A stretch of DNA of 42,764 nt from an uncultured Succinivibrionaceae bacterium (GTDB lineage: Bacteria; Pseudomonadota; Gammaproteobacteria; Enterobacterales; Succinivibrionaceae), in contig CASEBB010000006.1 in assembly GCA_949286015.1 (NCBI GenBank), positions 1 to 42,764 of the forward strand, read 5' to 3'. A model generated the notes under the pieces. That model did no database searches, was not told where the DNA came from, and saw only the letters and a program-made list of their open reading frames with translations. The position numbers were made by a program, and so were the translations under genes. Below, piece by piece: positions 15,606-24,851 of this stretch (positions are counted from its first letter, which is position 1; the number at the start of each line of letters is the position of its first letter).

Positions 15606-17681
15606 TTAGCGGCGGTTTTGGTTGTTGGCGCGGTTGTTTGGGGCAGGAGTGCGCTGCGAACGGGCCGCTTGCTCACGACGACGCTGCATCGTCTCCTCAA
15701 TGTTTGGCAGTGGCATGTCTAAAGGCAGCTCGACTGGCGTGCCCACAATAGAGCGAGTGATCTTATCCACGCTCAGTAAGCGCACCTTAATGCTGTCGCC
15801 TAAGGCAAAGGCCACATCCTTCTTGTAGAAGATCTTGCCTGCCTCGCTATCGAAGTCGACGTCATCACGGGCGGCGGTAAAGAGGCTCATTGGCACAAAG
15901 ATAAAGGCGCCATTCTCTTGTAACACCACGCGCACGCCACCACGCACCACGTCAAAGATCTCACCTTCAAACACGGTTTGCTTGGTCACGTCTGGGCTTA
16001 AGTAGTCAACATACAGCCAATCACGTACCGAGCGTTCGGCCATGCGGTTAGTACGGCGAGCCTGATTCATGATCATAAGGATGGTCTCATCAGGCAGGCG
16101 TGGGTGCTCCTGATCGCAAATCACCGACTTTAAGAGGCGGTGGTTGATCATGTCACCGTATTTACGAATTGGCGACGTCCATGTAGCGTAGTTCTCCACA
16201 CCCAGCGCAAAGTGAGGGCCTGGGTTTAAGTTCATCTGCGAGAACTCTTGGTACTTACGCAGCATGTTATCGAGGTAGGTCTTAGGCTGGTTATTGGCGT
16301 AACGACGCGCAGCGCAGAAGCCAGAGATGGTCTCTAACTGCTCGGAGGTGGTCTTAAAGCCATTAGCCGCTAAGAGCTCGATAGCGTCATCCATATACTC
16401 TGGATCAAAGCCCATATGGATGTTGAAGATGCCGGTATTTAAGTGCTCAGCAAGGAAGTTACCGCAAGCGATATTGGCCGCAATCATCGACTCCTCGACG
16501 ATTTGGTTCGCAATACGGCGGTAGTTCACCTCGATGTGGTCTAAGGCACCTTCCTCATTTAACACGAACTCGTAATCAGGGCGGGTACGGAAGGACGCCA
16601 ACACGGTAGTGCGGTAGTTGTCACGTACCTTGGTCATCTCCACTAAGAGATCTAAGACCGCCTTAACCTCTGGGCTTGGGTTAAAGTTGGTGGTGTCACC
16701 ATTTTCTAAGAAGTCCGAGACGTAGTTGTAAATCAACTTGCCATGGGACTTGATGTTAGCCAGCTTAAAGACGGTGTCGTCGGTGGCGATGGTACCGTCA
16801 TTTAAGATGTGCACGATACCCAGCAGAGTTGGGCGTAGCTCATTTTCACGCAGTGAGCACAGGTCGTCCGAGAGCTCACGTGGCAGCATTGGGATATTGC
16901 GGCCTGGCAGGTAGATAGAGAAGGCGCGATGTGCAGCTTCTTCATCTAATCTGCTGTTCTCGTCGATGTAGCCGGTTGGGTCGGCAATAGCCACATAGAG
17001 CTTATAGCCATCGTCGCACTTCTCGATGTAGAGGGCATCATCCATGTCCTCAGTTTTTTCGCTATCGATAGTGACGAATGGTAACTGCGTTAAGTCCTCA
17101 CGTGGCAGGTCTGGCTCTAAGAATGGGTAGTTTTCGCTACCCTCTGGAGCGGCCACAGGCAGGTCTAAGGCGCGTAAGCTGACCGTCCATGGGGTGGATG
17201 GATCGCCGTTAGTGGTGATCTCCTCGATCACTTCAGCGCGGAAGACGCCATCGCTTAAGCCGTGCTTGGTGAGGCGGCATAAGATCCAGTCGCCCTCTAA
17301 GAGCTTCTTGCTCTTATCGGTACGGTGATCGTCGCAGATGAAGTACTGCTTAATGGTTGGGTTGTCTGGAGCCACATTCATCTTGTTATTGACGAAGGTG
17401 ACACGACCAACGAAGTTGGTCTTTAAGGCGGACTCGACTAAGCTCTCCGGCTCAGCTTGGCTCTTACCCTTTTCTTTATCCTCGGTGATGATAGCCACGA
17501 CGCGATCGCCGTTAATCACCTTTTTCATGGCCTGAGGAGGGATAAAGTAGCTGGCCTTTTCGTTAGCGACCTCAAGGAAGCCGAAGCCGCGATCAGAAGC
17601 CTTAACCACGCCTTCCTTTTTTACCTTGTCCTCATCGAACTTACGCTTTAAGGCTTGTAAGGCTGGATTGTCTAATAACAT
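15606..17681 (-). CDS. rnb: Exoribonuclease II
   Basis: Processive 3'-5' hydrolytic RNase degrading mRNA. Domain order: cold-shock domains (EGVVKASDRGFGFLEV, ~25-40; YFIPPQAMKKVINGDR, ~45-60), RNB catalytic domain ~190-540 with VTIDSEKTEDMDDALY carrying Asp206, Asp212, Asp214 and Asp215 (E. coli 201, 207, 209, 210), GRNIPMLPRELSDDLCSLR, WTSPIRKYGDMINHRLL, and a C-terminal S1 domain. The 691 residues exceed E. coli's 644 mainly by a basic Arg/Gln/Asn tail. The frame extends to 17726, but ATG 17681 follows GAGGG by 6 bases and matches the E. coli N-terminus (LLDNPAL vs FQDNPLL). The MKKV and RPDYEF motifs favour RNase II over RNase R. A long palindrome lies in the leader. Confidence 0.96.
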   Translation of the reverse strand: MLLDNPALQALKRKFDEDKVKKEGVVKASDRGFGFLEVANEKASYFIPPQAMKKVINGDRVVAIITEDKEKGKSQAEPESLVESALKTNFVGRVTFVNNKMNVAPDNPTIKQYFICDDHRTDKSKKLLEGDWILCRLTKHGLSDGVFRAEVIEEITTNGDPSTPWTVSLRALDLPVAAPEGSENYPFLEPDLPREDLTQLPFVTIDSEKTEDMDDALYIEKCDDGYKLYVAIADPTGYIDENSRLDEEAAHRAFSIYLPGRNIPMLPRELSDDLCSLRENELRPTLLGIVHILNDGTIATDDTVFKLANIKSHGKLIYNYVSDFLENGDTTNFNPSPEVKAVLDLLVEMTKVRDNYRTTVLASFRTRPDYEFVLNEEGALDHIEVNYRRIANQIVEESMIAANIACGNFLAEHLNTGIFNIHMGFDPEYMDDAIELLAANGFKTTSEQLETISGFCAARRYANNQPKTYLDNMLRKYQEFSQMNLNPGPHFALGVENYATWTSPIRKYGDMINHRLLKSVICDQEHPRLPDETILMIMNQARRTNRMAERSVRDWLYVDYLSPDVTKQTVFEGEIFDVVRGGVRVVLQENGAFIFVPMSLFTAARDDVDFDSEAGKIFYKKDVAFALGDSIKVRLLSVDKITRSIVGTPVELPLDMPLPNIEETMQRRREQAARSQRTPAPNNRANNQNRR

Positions 17682-17732
17682 AAATGCCCTCGTGGCAGAG
17701 TAGGTACACCACTGAGAAAAGCTCAAAGGCTC

Positions 17733-17764
17733 AACACTGGAGTAAGCGTGCTTGCTCCAGTGTT
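17733..17764. promoter_or_regulatory. 32-bp near-perfect palindrome in the rnb leader
   Basis: AACACTGGAG and CTCCAGTGTT form a 10-bp arm pair, with AAGC/GCTT nested inside. It lies 52-83 bases upstream of the rnb start. It could be a dimeric repressor operator or, if transcribed, a 5'-UTR hairpin. There is no T run on the rnb-sense side. Confidence 0.55.
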
Positions 17765-17786
17765 AAGGCTCACTCTGTATTGTCTG

Positions 17787-18070
17787 GGCAATGCAGATAG
17801 CCATGCAAAGCATGGCTGGCTGGCAATGCAGATAGCCATGCAAAGCATGGTTGGCTGGGCAATGCAGGTTGGCTGGCAATGCAGATAGCCATGCAAAGGA
17901 ACGACTGACTTAATAAATGACGCAATTTAGGGCACGCATGCATGCCCATCTCAAGATAGGCTCAGGTTCGCTTGCACCTTTTATCTCGAGGTGGGACGTT
18001 GCAACCACGCACCACTACATCCGTCACTTATTAGCTCACTCTTTCCAAAGCATGGTTGGCAGGGCCATGT
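17787..18070. repeat. 35-bp hairpin tandem repeat interrupted by a MITE
   Basis: Units start GGCAATGCAGATAGCCATGC at 17787, 17822 and 17875, with a shortened unit at 17858. Each full unit contains the hairpin CCATGC-AAA-GCATGG. The last unit is split at its AAA loop by MITE copy B (17899-18045), and the unit continues at 18046-18065. Rejoining across the 5-bp duplication restores the hairpin exactly. Confidence 0.85.
17899..18045 (+). mobile_element. 147-bp MITE, copy B
   Basis: Same length as copy A and over 90% identical by eye. It begins GAACGACTGACTTAATAAAT and ends TTAGCTCACTCTTTC, and is flanked by a perfect 5-bp duplication CAAAG (17894-17898, 18046-18050). Because it sits inside a repeat, the empty site is visible in neighbouring units, which proves the boundaries. 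Confidence 0.92.
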
Positions 18071-18908
18071 ACATAGCCCATAGAATTGAGCATCCAATTT
18101 CTCTGTGGCTTACCTACAGCAAAGCTCCCGCACAAGAATCCTCACAACGCGCTTGACGACGCTTTGGCTGCGCAACTTAGGCACGCGGCCATCGTAAGTA
18201 TCTCCCCTCATCTCACAGTGTATGCTCAGGGCAAAGTCGCAGACGCAACGCCGCCTTAACCACAAGCGTGGCGGCAGCAATTAGAGAGTGGCGGTATGTG
18301 GCAGAAAAGCCCAGAAGAAACAACTGTAAGAAGAGGAAATGCGCGTCTCTAAGCCCTTAGGCGGGACTCAACCCCAACAAATGCTCAGTTCAGATCTAAT
18401 CTCACAGTAGGTCAAGGCACCAAAGCGCCAGCTTAACCAGCTGTGGCAGTAAACCGCGACTGCGGCTATTTAAGAAGAGGGCACCAAGAGCGGCCGGAAA
18501 TGCCAAGCTCAGAGCGCAGGGGAACTGTTAGTAGGAAAACAACAACTTGCAGCGCGTCATTATACAAAAAAGTATTAGCAGGGGGCAGAGAGCTAGCAGA
18601 GCTTGCTGCCATATCCCCTGTTAAGAGCATAAAGCGCCAAAACAGCAGCTGAAGCAGCGCTGTGCGACAAGTGATCCTCTGCGGTGGACTCCTCTGATGG
18701 AGCCCAAAGAGCAGCAAAGTCCCATTCAACTGAGCGCAAGCCACGCTATCGACTCATGAGAGGTGACAGAAAGCGCATGCGGCTCCTATCCTACGATAGT
18801 GGTGATAGGCAGCCTAACTCAGGATAAGCATCGCTTGCCTACTTCTGCCTACCTCAAAGCTACCTCACAGCGCCTGCGGCGCATGACCAAAAGGACACTA
18901 ATAACAGC
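18071..18908. other. Gene-less spacer between the hairpin repeats and the Type ISP gene
   Basis: About 840 bases with no supported gene. One REP-like palindrome (AGCGCCTGCGGCGC, ~18868) is the only feature I can point to. Confidence 0.55.
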
Positions 18909-18928
18909 AGCCCCAAAGCAATGGGGCT
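18909..18928 (-). terminator. Weak terminator-like hairpin after the Type ISP gene
   Basis: AGCCCC and GGGGCT pair around an 8-base loop, 17 bases past the stop codon. Only a poor T-rich stretch follows on the minus strand. Confidence 0.4.
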
Positions 18929-18944
18929 AACGCCTGTACTTTGC

Positions 18945-21900
18945 TTAGCGATCCAGCGGATGAACCGTCAGCTGTGGCAGCGCCTTTACGATCTTCATCG
19001 TTTCCAGCGATACCGTAATCACCCGCAAAATGAGATTGAGGATGTAGTCCTCATCCCCCATATCTTGGGCAAAAGCGTTGTAGTCGTTGGCAATGCGGGA
19101 TTCCTTATCGACGCTGATGCCGCAGCGCTCCACTACCCAATCAAGTGCCGACTTGCGATTGACCACATACTCCTGCGCCTCCAGTGGGATGCCCGTAATG
19201 GTGATGCTGTCGTTGTAGTGGATGGTGGTTTTGTCCTTGGCCGCATTGCCCTTTTTACCGGCGTTTTTGCCGTAGGTGAGCTTGATGACACGCTTGGAGA
19301 CGTTAGGGGTTAAGCCCACAATCTTGCATCCTTGGTATGGCGTCACCTGCTCATAGCCCACGTGCAGCTTACTGAGCTTGCGCCCCGCTTCCATAAAGGC
19401 TTTGAAATCATCCCACGTGGCAACACGCGGAATGCGTGGCAATTCCTTTTGCAGATTGTTAGCGTAGGTGGTGCGGTAGTCGGTACTGTGCAGCAAGCCG
19501 TAGATGTAGTAGAACACGGCATCGGCGTCGATTTCCGCTTCGTGACCGGCATAGGCCGCTTGGAAATGTGCAATGGCCTCAGGCTTTAAGGCGTCTTCAC
19601 GCACATAGCCGTTGACAATGACCTGCGGTACCGAGGCGTCGTGCTCTACTGCATCCAGCAGTGATGCGGCTTGAGGTGCAGGGATAAGTACGTCTGCCTC
19701 TAAGTCACCTAAGAGCGAGCTGGTGTCCTCATAACCATCGACGCGGGCTTGGCGGTAGGCTGCAAGCTCGGCTTTTGTAGCAGGGCGGTAGAGGTAGCGT
19801 GGGAAGCATTGGCTACCCGAGTCCATGCAATTGAGGTCGGTAATGCAGTTGGTCATCAGGTAGCTGATGTTTTGGCGGCCCACGCCATTGGAGACAATGG
19901 TCAGGTTCTCCGCCCCTGCAAACGGGAATAGCTGCGGCATTTGCCCAACCACAGTGCTCCAAAACCGATCGTTATAAAGCCACTCTTTAAAGAACGGACG
20001 ATATATCGATAAAACCACTTTGTCTGGAGCAAAAGCAGGGCTGGCAACTCCTTTGAACACACTTTGCTTGCGATCTCGATCCCACTTGATCTTGGTAGGG
20101 TCATTATCATGCTCAAAAGACTCTCCTTGTGCCTTTGCCTGCTCCACTTGCTCGTTGTAAAAGGCAATGCAGCGCTCCATATTAGCTGACAGTGCCTCTT
20201 TGGATGCATTGTAGGCCCATGCATCACGATTGGTTTTCATTCCTCCAGAGAAGTTGGCAAAGATAGCGATGCCGTCGTTTTTCTTGCCATCAACCGTAAT
20301 GAAGTGAGCAAAATCATCACGGCGCTGGTTGAGCCAATCGCCGTGCACATCTGGGGTAATGTGAATGAGCTGCACTTGCGGATTGAGCACAGAGCCCATA
20401 TCACGCAGCTGTTGCAGCTTTTGCTCACGGGTAAGGTAGTCATCTACAGAGGCGAAGTAGACTTGCCCTTGCTCTGTTGCCTCTGGGTTCTTTACCAAGA
20501 GGGTAATGGCTATAGGAGCGCGGCTGCCTACACCAAAAACCTTGCCGCCCTCTTTACGCGATTGCTCGCCTGCTGTTGTACGCTGATTGCCCTTGAGATG
20601 GTAGACGTAGATAGAGCTAAACTCATCAGCTAAAGAGCGGCGCATGCCATTGGCAGAAGCTGTTTCCAGCCATCCAGCATTGGTCACAAAGGCAATGACA
20701 CCACGATCAGTGATTTTGTCCGAGGCCCAGCGGAAGGCGCGAATGTACGAATCATAAAGACTGTTCTTTAGCTGCACTTTACCAGCACGCTCGACGTAAG
20801 TCTCGGCAATGCGTGCATCTAACGCCGGATACTTCTCGTTTTGGTTGTCGTCGTTTTGGCTCTCTTGACCCACGGAGTAAGGAGGGTTACCCAAGATAAC
20901 CCGCAGCTCAAGGTTCTCCACCTCACGACGCAGCTCGCTGTTAGGCACAAATGGGTTATGCGGGTCTAAGCTGCCCTCTTTGGCCGCGTAATTAAAGGTG
21001 TCCGTGAGCACCATAATGGAGTTGCTCTGGTACTCTTCTACCGGCACCGCATGCCCATGAGCCCTCTCATAGCGCTGGTTGTACACCGACTCGATGTTAA
21101 TCGCCGCCACGTAGTAAGCCAGTGGCAGGATCTCAAAAGCATGCAGCTCATGACGGTACTTCTGATCCAGCGCCTCATCAGTAATGAGATCACTTTGCAG
21201 CAGCTGCGCGATAAAGGTACCCGTGCCGGTGAAAGGATCGAGCACATGCACATGTGGTGAGGAGAAGCTCTCGCTAAACTCCCGCTGCAGCAGGTCGCTG
21301 ACCGAGTGCAGCATGAAATCCACAATCTCCACTGGGGTGTAGACGATGCCCAACTTCTCTTGCTGCTTCGGGAAGGCTACCTTAAAGAACTGATCAAAGA
21401 GCTCAATGATCACCTTTTGGCGATCGCTGACGCTCTCAACGTTGCGCATGCGAAACTGCACGCTGTCGTAGAAGTAGTGCAGCTCATCATTAGCGCGATT
21501 GAGGCCATCCTGATCAAGCTGATCGAGCATGCGCGTCATCGAGCAAGCAATGACATTGCGCTCGGTGAAAGGGTAATTAGGAAACAGTGCATCCAGCACC
21601 GGCTTAATCACGATGTGCTGGGAGAGCATCTCCACCACATCATCGGTGCTTAAGTTCACGCTGGTGGCGTCAATAAGCTCCTTGTGGAAGAGAGCAAAAG
21701 CCTTAAGGGTTTGCTCCGAGGTGTCAGGGCTGTGCAAGATGCCCTTAATGAGCTCCACTTGACGGGCGCAAATGGCACCAACATCTTGCGCCCAGTCCTG
21801 CCACGTCTTGCGGTTACCGAAGTTGTCGATAATGGTCGACTTGATCGCTTCCTCAATCTCAAAGGCGCGCAGCAGATTAAAGAGCTCGGACTGATCATCA

Positions 21901-24440
21901 GTGTCGCCTTTGCCGCCCGAGCCAGAGCCCGTGTTGCGTTTACGCTGGCTGTCACTACCTGTTTTGCGGTAGAGCTCATGGTTGTTCTCGCAGATAATCG
22001 CGATGCGCTTGTCGAGCTTGTGCAGGTAAGGATCGACCAGCACGCTCTCTGGGTTGATACTTCTTAAGGCATTGAGGATTTCCCACACCACCTTAAAGGC
22101 ATCGCTATTGGCAAGGGCCGAGGCTGGATCCTTGAGGTTGTGGGCAATCACCGGAATGATGACGTAGCCCTCTTTCTTGCTAGGGGCGGTGCGCATCACA
22201 CGTCCGACAATTTGCACCACCTCCACAGGTGAACGTCGTGGAGTGAGCAAGGCCACTGCATTCAGCGCTGGGACGTCTACACCCTCGCTTAAGCAGCGCA
22301 CATTAAAGAGAATGTTGCACTGGTTCTCACCAAGATCAGAGCGCAGGAACTTGAGCTTTTCCTCCTTTTCCATGGCGTTCATGGCGCCATCGACGTGCTC
22401 ACAGTGGCAGACAAGGTCGTGGCTTTCCACAAAGAGGAATTCCTCACTTGGGTCTTGATGCGCGGCAATCGCCTGTGCGCCCTTACTCAAGACCCGCTGG
22501 CGGTATTGCGCAATGACCTCAGAGAAGTACTGCGCGTACTCTTTTGAGGAGACGATGTTCTCTTTGTTGACGTTGTCCTTCATGCCCGCTGTGGTAATGC
22601 GCTGAGCATAAGCGACGGCACGACGAATCGGCTGCGCATCAGACTCATCTTGGCTTAAGATGCCAAACTTGTTGAGAGACTTCCACAAGCCAATGGCACG
22701 CGCGGTGTTTTGTGCGGAGAACTGCTCCAGCTCCTCCGCGTTCATGTCGACTGCACCATCGCGCACTAGGATGATGACCTTGTAGTCGACCAAGCACCCT
22801 AAGGACACCGCCTGCTCAAAGGTCAGAGAGTAAAAGACAGGGCCAAAGACGCTCTCATCATCCATGGAGTAGATGACGGCGGAGTTCTCCTCAGCTTGCT
22901 TCTTGGGTGCGACACCATAGACCTTTGGGGTGGCGGTCATGTACAGGCGCTTACGTCCGTGGACGTAATCTGGGTTGTGCACCAGCGTAAAGTAGGTTTC
23001 GCCGTCTGGGGTGTTCTTTTGGCGCTTGCTGCTCTTTTTGGTCTTCTTGGTGGTAGCAGCTTCTTCAGATGTAGCGGCCTCTGCTGTTGCGGCATCAGCA
23101 GCGTCATCTTGAGGTAAGCCCCCTAAAGTTGGCTGGTCATCAGCTGGCTCAGCAGCCTTCTTCTCTGCGTCGTCATTTAGCAGATAAGCACCTGCGGTGT
23201 GGTGCGCTTCATCGCTGATAATGAGATCAAACTCAGGGAGCTTCAGATCCCCCTCTAGCTCCTGTGCCCGATGCACCACATCCAGCGATTGGTAGGTAGA
23301 AAAGACCACCACTAAGCCCTGCTGTGGCTGCTTTTGCTGCATCGCTAACGCCTTAGCAACACTGCGGGCTAACGCATGCTCATTGGTGGTGGCAGGGTAA
23401 AGCAGCTCATTGCGCGCTAAGACGTTCTCGTCCGCTTCGATCTCGTTTTTGCTGACCTTTTTGTAGCTGACCTTGTTATCCGAGCACACAGGGATCGCGA
23501 GCATTGGCAGCTGACTTTGCTGCACCCAGTCATTCATGCTCTGCGAGAGCAAGGACAGTGATGGCACTAAGAACAGCACCAAGTAGTTTTGCTGTGCCTG
23601 TCTCTCTGCAATGCGCAGCGCGGTAAAGGTCTTACCCGTACCGCAGGCCATAATAAGCTTGCCGCGTACGTAGTCCTTGAAACCGTTAATGGTGTTGGTG
23701 ACGGCCGTCTGCTGATAAGGACGCAACTGCCGCTTGGGCAGCGTGCTGACAGTATTGGTCTGAACAAACTGCGCCCAATCGATCGGGAATTGGCGTAGGG
23801 TCTCCAGAGAAATGATCTGCAGCGGCTTTTCTTGGTTGGCCACCTGCTTTTGCGCGTGGCTACTGAGGCCGCGATTGGTGGCAAAAAGCATACGCGAAGC
23901 AAAGAAAGGCGTACTAGAGACGCTCAAAAAGGTCGCCAGATCCCTCATGCTTAAGGCCGAGTGCTCGCGATAGAACTTGCACTGGATCGCCACATAGGCC
24001 GCGCCATTTTGCGGCTCACGCAGCGTAGCCACTAAGTCGATGCCGGTATCAACTTCACTGACGCCGAGCTCAGGATGTTCCTGCTGCCACTCTTTGTAAG
24101 TTTGCACCTGCGTAAAGAGCAGCTGATATTGCGGCACCTTGAGCAGCACTTGCTGGACAAGGCCCTCAAAGCGGTTACCCAAATCGCGCGAGGTGGCTGC
24201 CATGTCGCGGTAGTGCTGCAACAGCTGATCAAAGGCGTTGCTGTTGTCGCTCTCTTGCTGATCGGACTTTTTGACCTCCTCCGAGGTGGTCGCGATCTCC
24301 TCAGCGGTAAAAGGCGTCGAAGCCTCTGTCGTGACGCTCTCAGTAAAGCCTTGCTGGGCAGGTTGAACCTTGCCTTGCTCGGCTAAGTCGTGGATACCAA
24401 GAGAAGGAGAAGCTGAGTCAGGTGCGTGCTGATCGGACAT
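18945..24440 (-). CDS. Type ISP restriction-modification enzyme (nuclease-helicase-methyltransferase-specificity in one chain)
   Basis: A single 1831-residue polypeptide combining cleavage, ATP-driven translocation and N6-adenine methylation, as in LlaGI/LlaBIII (~1570 residues). Order: Mrr-like PD-(D/E)XK nuclease (~70-215; GIDLVATL and AIQCKFY give the Asp and QxK residues); SF2 helicase with ACGTGKT (265-271), SDEAHH (409-414), MTATPK (501-506) and QIVGRVMR (743-750); helical coupler (~850-1020); methyltransferase with VLDPFTGTGTF (1066-1076) and GNPPYSVG (1184-1191); and a C-terminal target-recognition region (~1400-1831). All key motifs are intact. An Ala/Asp/Glu/Lys-rich insertion (~422-480) separates helicase motifs II and III, and the first ~65 residues are also low-complexity. 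ATG 24440 lacks a strong ribosome site. No companion gene is needed in this class. Confidence 0.92.
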   Translation of the reverse strand: MSDQHAPDSASPSLGIHDLAEQGKVQPAQQGFTESVTTEASTPFTAEEIATTSEEVKKSDQQESDNSNAFDQLLQHYRDMAATSRDLGNRFEGLVQQVLLKVPQYQLLFTQVQTYKEWQQEHPELGVSEVDTGIDLVATLREPQNGAAYVAIQCKFYREHSALSMRDLATFLSVSSTPFFASRMLFATNRGLSSHAQKQVANQEKPLQIISLETLRQFPIDWAQFVQTNTVSTLPKRQLRPYQQTAVTNTINGFKDYVRGKLIMACGTGKTFTALRIAERQAQQNYLVLFLVPSLSLLSQSMNDWVQQSQLPMLAIPVCSDNKVSYKKVSKNEIEADENVLARNELLYPATTNEHALARSVAKALAMQQKQPQQGLVVVFSTYQSLDVVHRAQELEGDLKLPEFDLIISDEAHHTAGAYLLNDDAEKKAAEPADDQPTLGGLPQDDAADAATAEAATSEEAATTKKTKKSSKRQKNTPDGETYFTLVHNPDYVHGRKRLYMTATPKVYGVAPKKQAEENSAVIYSMDDESVFGPVFYSLTFEQAVSLGCLVDYKVIILVRDGAVDMNAEELEQFSAQNTARAIGLWKSLNKFGILSQDESDAQPIRRAVAYAQRITTAGMKDNVNKENIVSSKEYAQYFSEVIAQYRQRVLSKGAQAIAAHQDPSEEFLFVESHDLVCHCEHVDGAMNAMEKEEKLKFLRSDLGENQCNILFNVRCLSEGVDVPALNAVALLTPRRSPVEVVQIVGRVMRTAPSKKEGYVIIPVIAHNLKDPASALANSDAFKVVWEILNALRSINPESVLVDPYLHKLDKRIAIICENNHELYRKTGSDSQRKRNTGSGSGGKGDTDDQSELFNLLRAFEIEEAIKSTIIDNFGNRKTWQDWAQDVGAICARQVELIKGILHSPDTSEQTLKAFALFHKELIDATSVNLSTDDVVEMLSQHIVIKPVLDALFPNYPFTERNVIACSMTRMLDQLDQDGLNRANDELHYFYDSVQFRMRNVESVSDRQKVIIELFDQFFKVAFPKQQEKLGIVYTPVEIVDFMLHSVSDLLQREFSESFSSPHVHVLDPFTGTGTFIAQLLQSDLITDEALDQKYRHELHAFEILPLAYYVAAINIESVYNQRYERAHGHAVPVEEYQSNSIMVLTDTFNYAAKEGSLDPHNPFVPNSELRREVENLELRVILGNPPYSVGQESQNDDNQNEKYPALDARIAETYVERAGKVQLKNSLYDSYIRAFRWASDKITDRGVIAFVTNAGWLETASANGMRRSLADEFSSIYVYHLKGNQRTTAGEQSRKEGGKVFGVGSRAPIAITLLVKNPEATEQGQVYFASVDDYLTREQKLQQLRDMGSVLNPQVQLIHITPDVHGDWLNQRRDDFAHFITVDGKKNDGIAIFANFSGGMKTNRDAWAYNASKEALSANMERCIAFYNEQVEQAKAQGESFEHDNDPTKIKWDRDRKQSVFKGVASPAFAPDKVVLSIYRPFFKEWLYNDRFWSTVVGQMPQLFPFAGAENLTIVSNGVGRQNISYLMTNCITDLNCMDSGSQCFPRYLYRPATKAELAAYRQARVDGYEDTSSLLGDLEADVLIPAPQAASLLDAVEHDASVPQVIVNGYVREDALKPEAIAHFQAAYAGHEAEIDADAVFYYIYGLLHSTDYRTTYANNLQKELPRIPRVATWDDFKAFMEAGRKLSKLHVGYEQVTPYQGCKIVGLTPNVSKRVIKLTYGKNAGKKGNAAKDKTTIHYNDSITITGIPLEAQEYVVNRKSALDWVVERCGISVDKESRIANDYNAFAQDMGDEDYILNLILRVITVSLETMKIVKALPQLTVHPLDR

Positions 24441-24798
24441 GGTGCTATTCTGCGTAAGAAGTGGATAAGCAAGAAAGAAAGCGTAACCACAATTGTACGT
24501 TACTCAGCAGAGTGTTGGCTTACGGGGCTTTTTCTTTGTGAGCTTTCAGGAAAGGTCTCCATCACGCTAAGGCCATGCTGTTTGCCCTTGCCTCTCCTTA
24601 GAGATACAGCTACCTCCTCCCTCAGCTTGGCGGTACAGCTCCTGTCCCGTCCCAGCACAACTCCAATCACTACCAGAAGCGTGAGTTGCTCTGCATTTGT
24701 GCTCCCCACCAAGGCAATACCTACGATATTGGCACTTTAGTATGTGCAATCCGTGCTGATCATGGTACTTTAGGGGGACAGCACCTTTTTCACTTCCG
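24441..24798. other. Spacer between divergent Type ISP gene and prlC
   Basis: About 360 bases containing both promoters. No gene is supported, and I could not assign the minus-strand promoter. Confidence 0.5.
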
Positions 24799-24830
24799 CT
24801 TGAGTCGGGGCACGTCCCTTGGCCCCTATT
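24799..24830 (+). promoter_or_regulatory. Possible sigma-32 (heat-shock) promoter of prlC
   Basis: CTTGAGT (24799-24805) and CCCCTATT (24823-24830) resemble the RpoH consensus CTTGAAA / CCCCATNT. The 17-base gap between them is one longer than usual. E. coli prlC is transcribed from a heat-shock promoter, which makes the match worth recording. Confidence 0.35.
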
Positions 24831-24851
24831 CTTAACTTATCCGGAGTTTTT

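Noticed and set aside
17787..17898. 35-bp repeats resembling a small CRISPR
   Set aside because: Units are directly adjacent without spacers; they are tandem hairpins.
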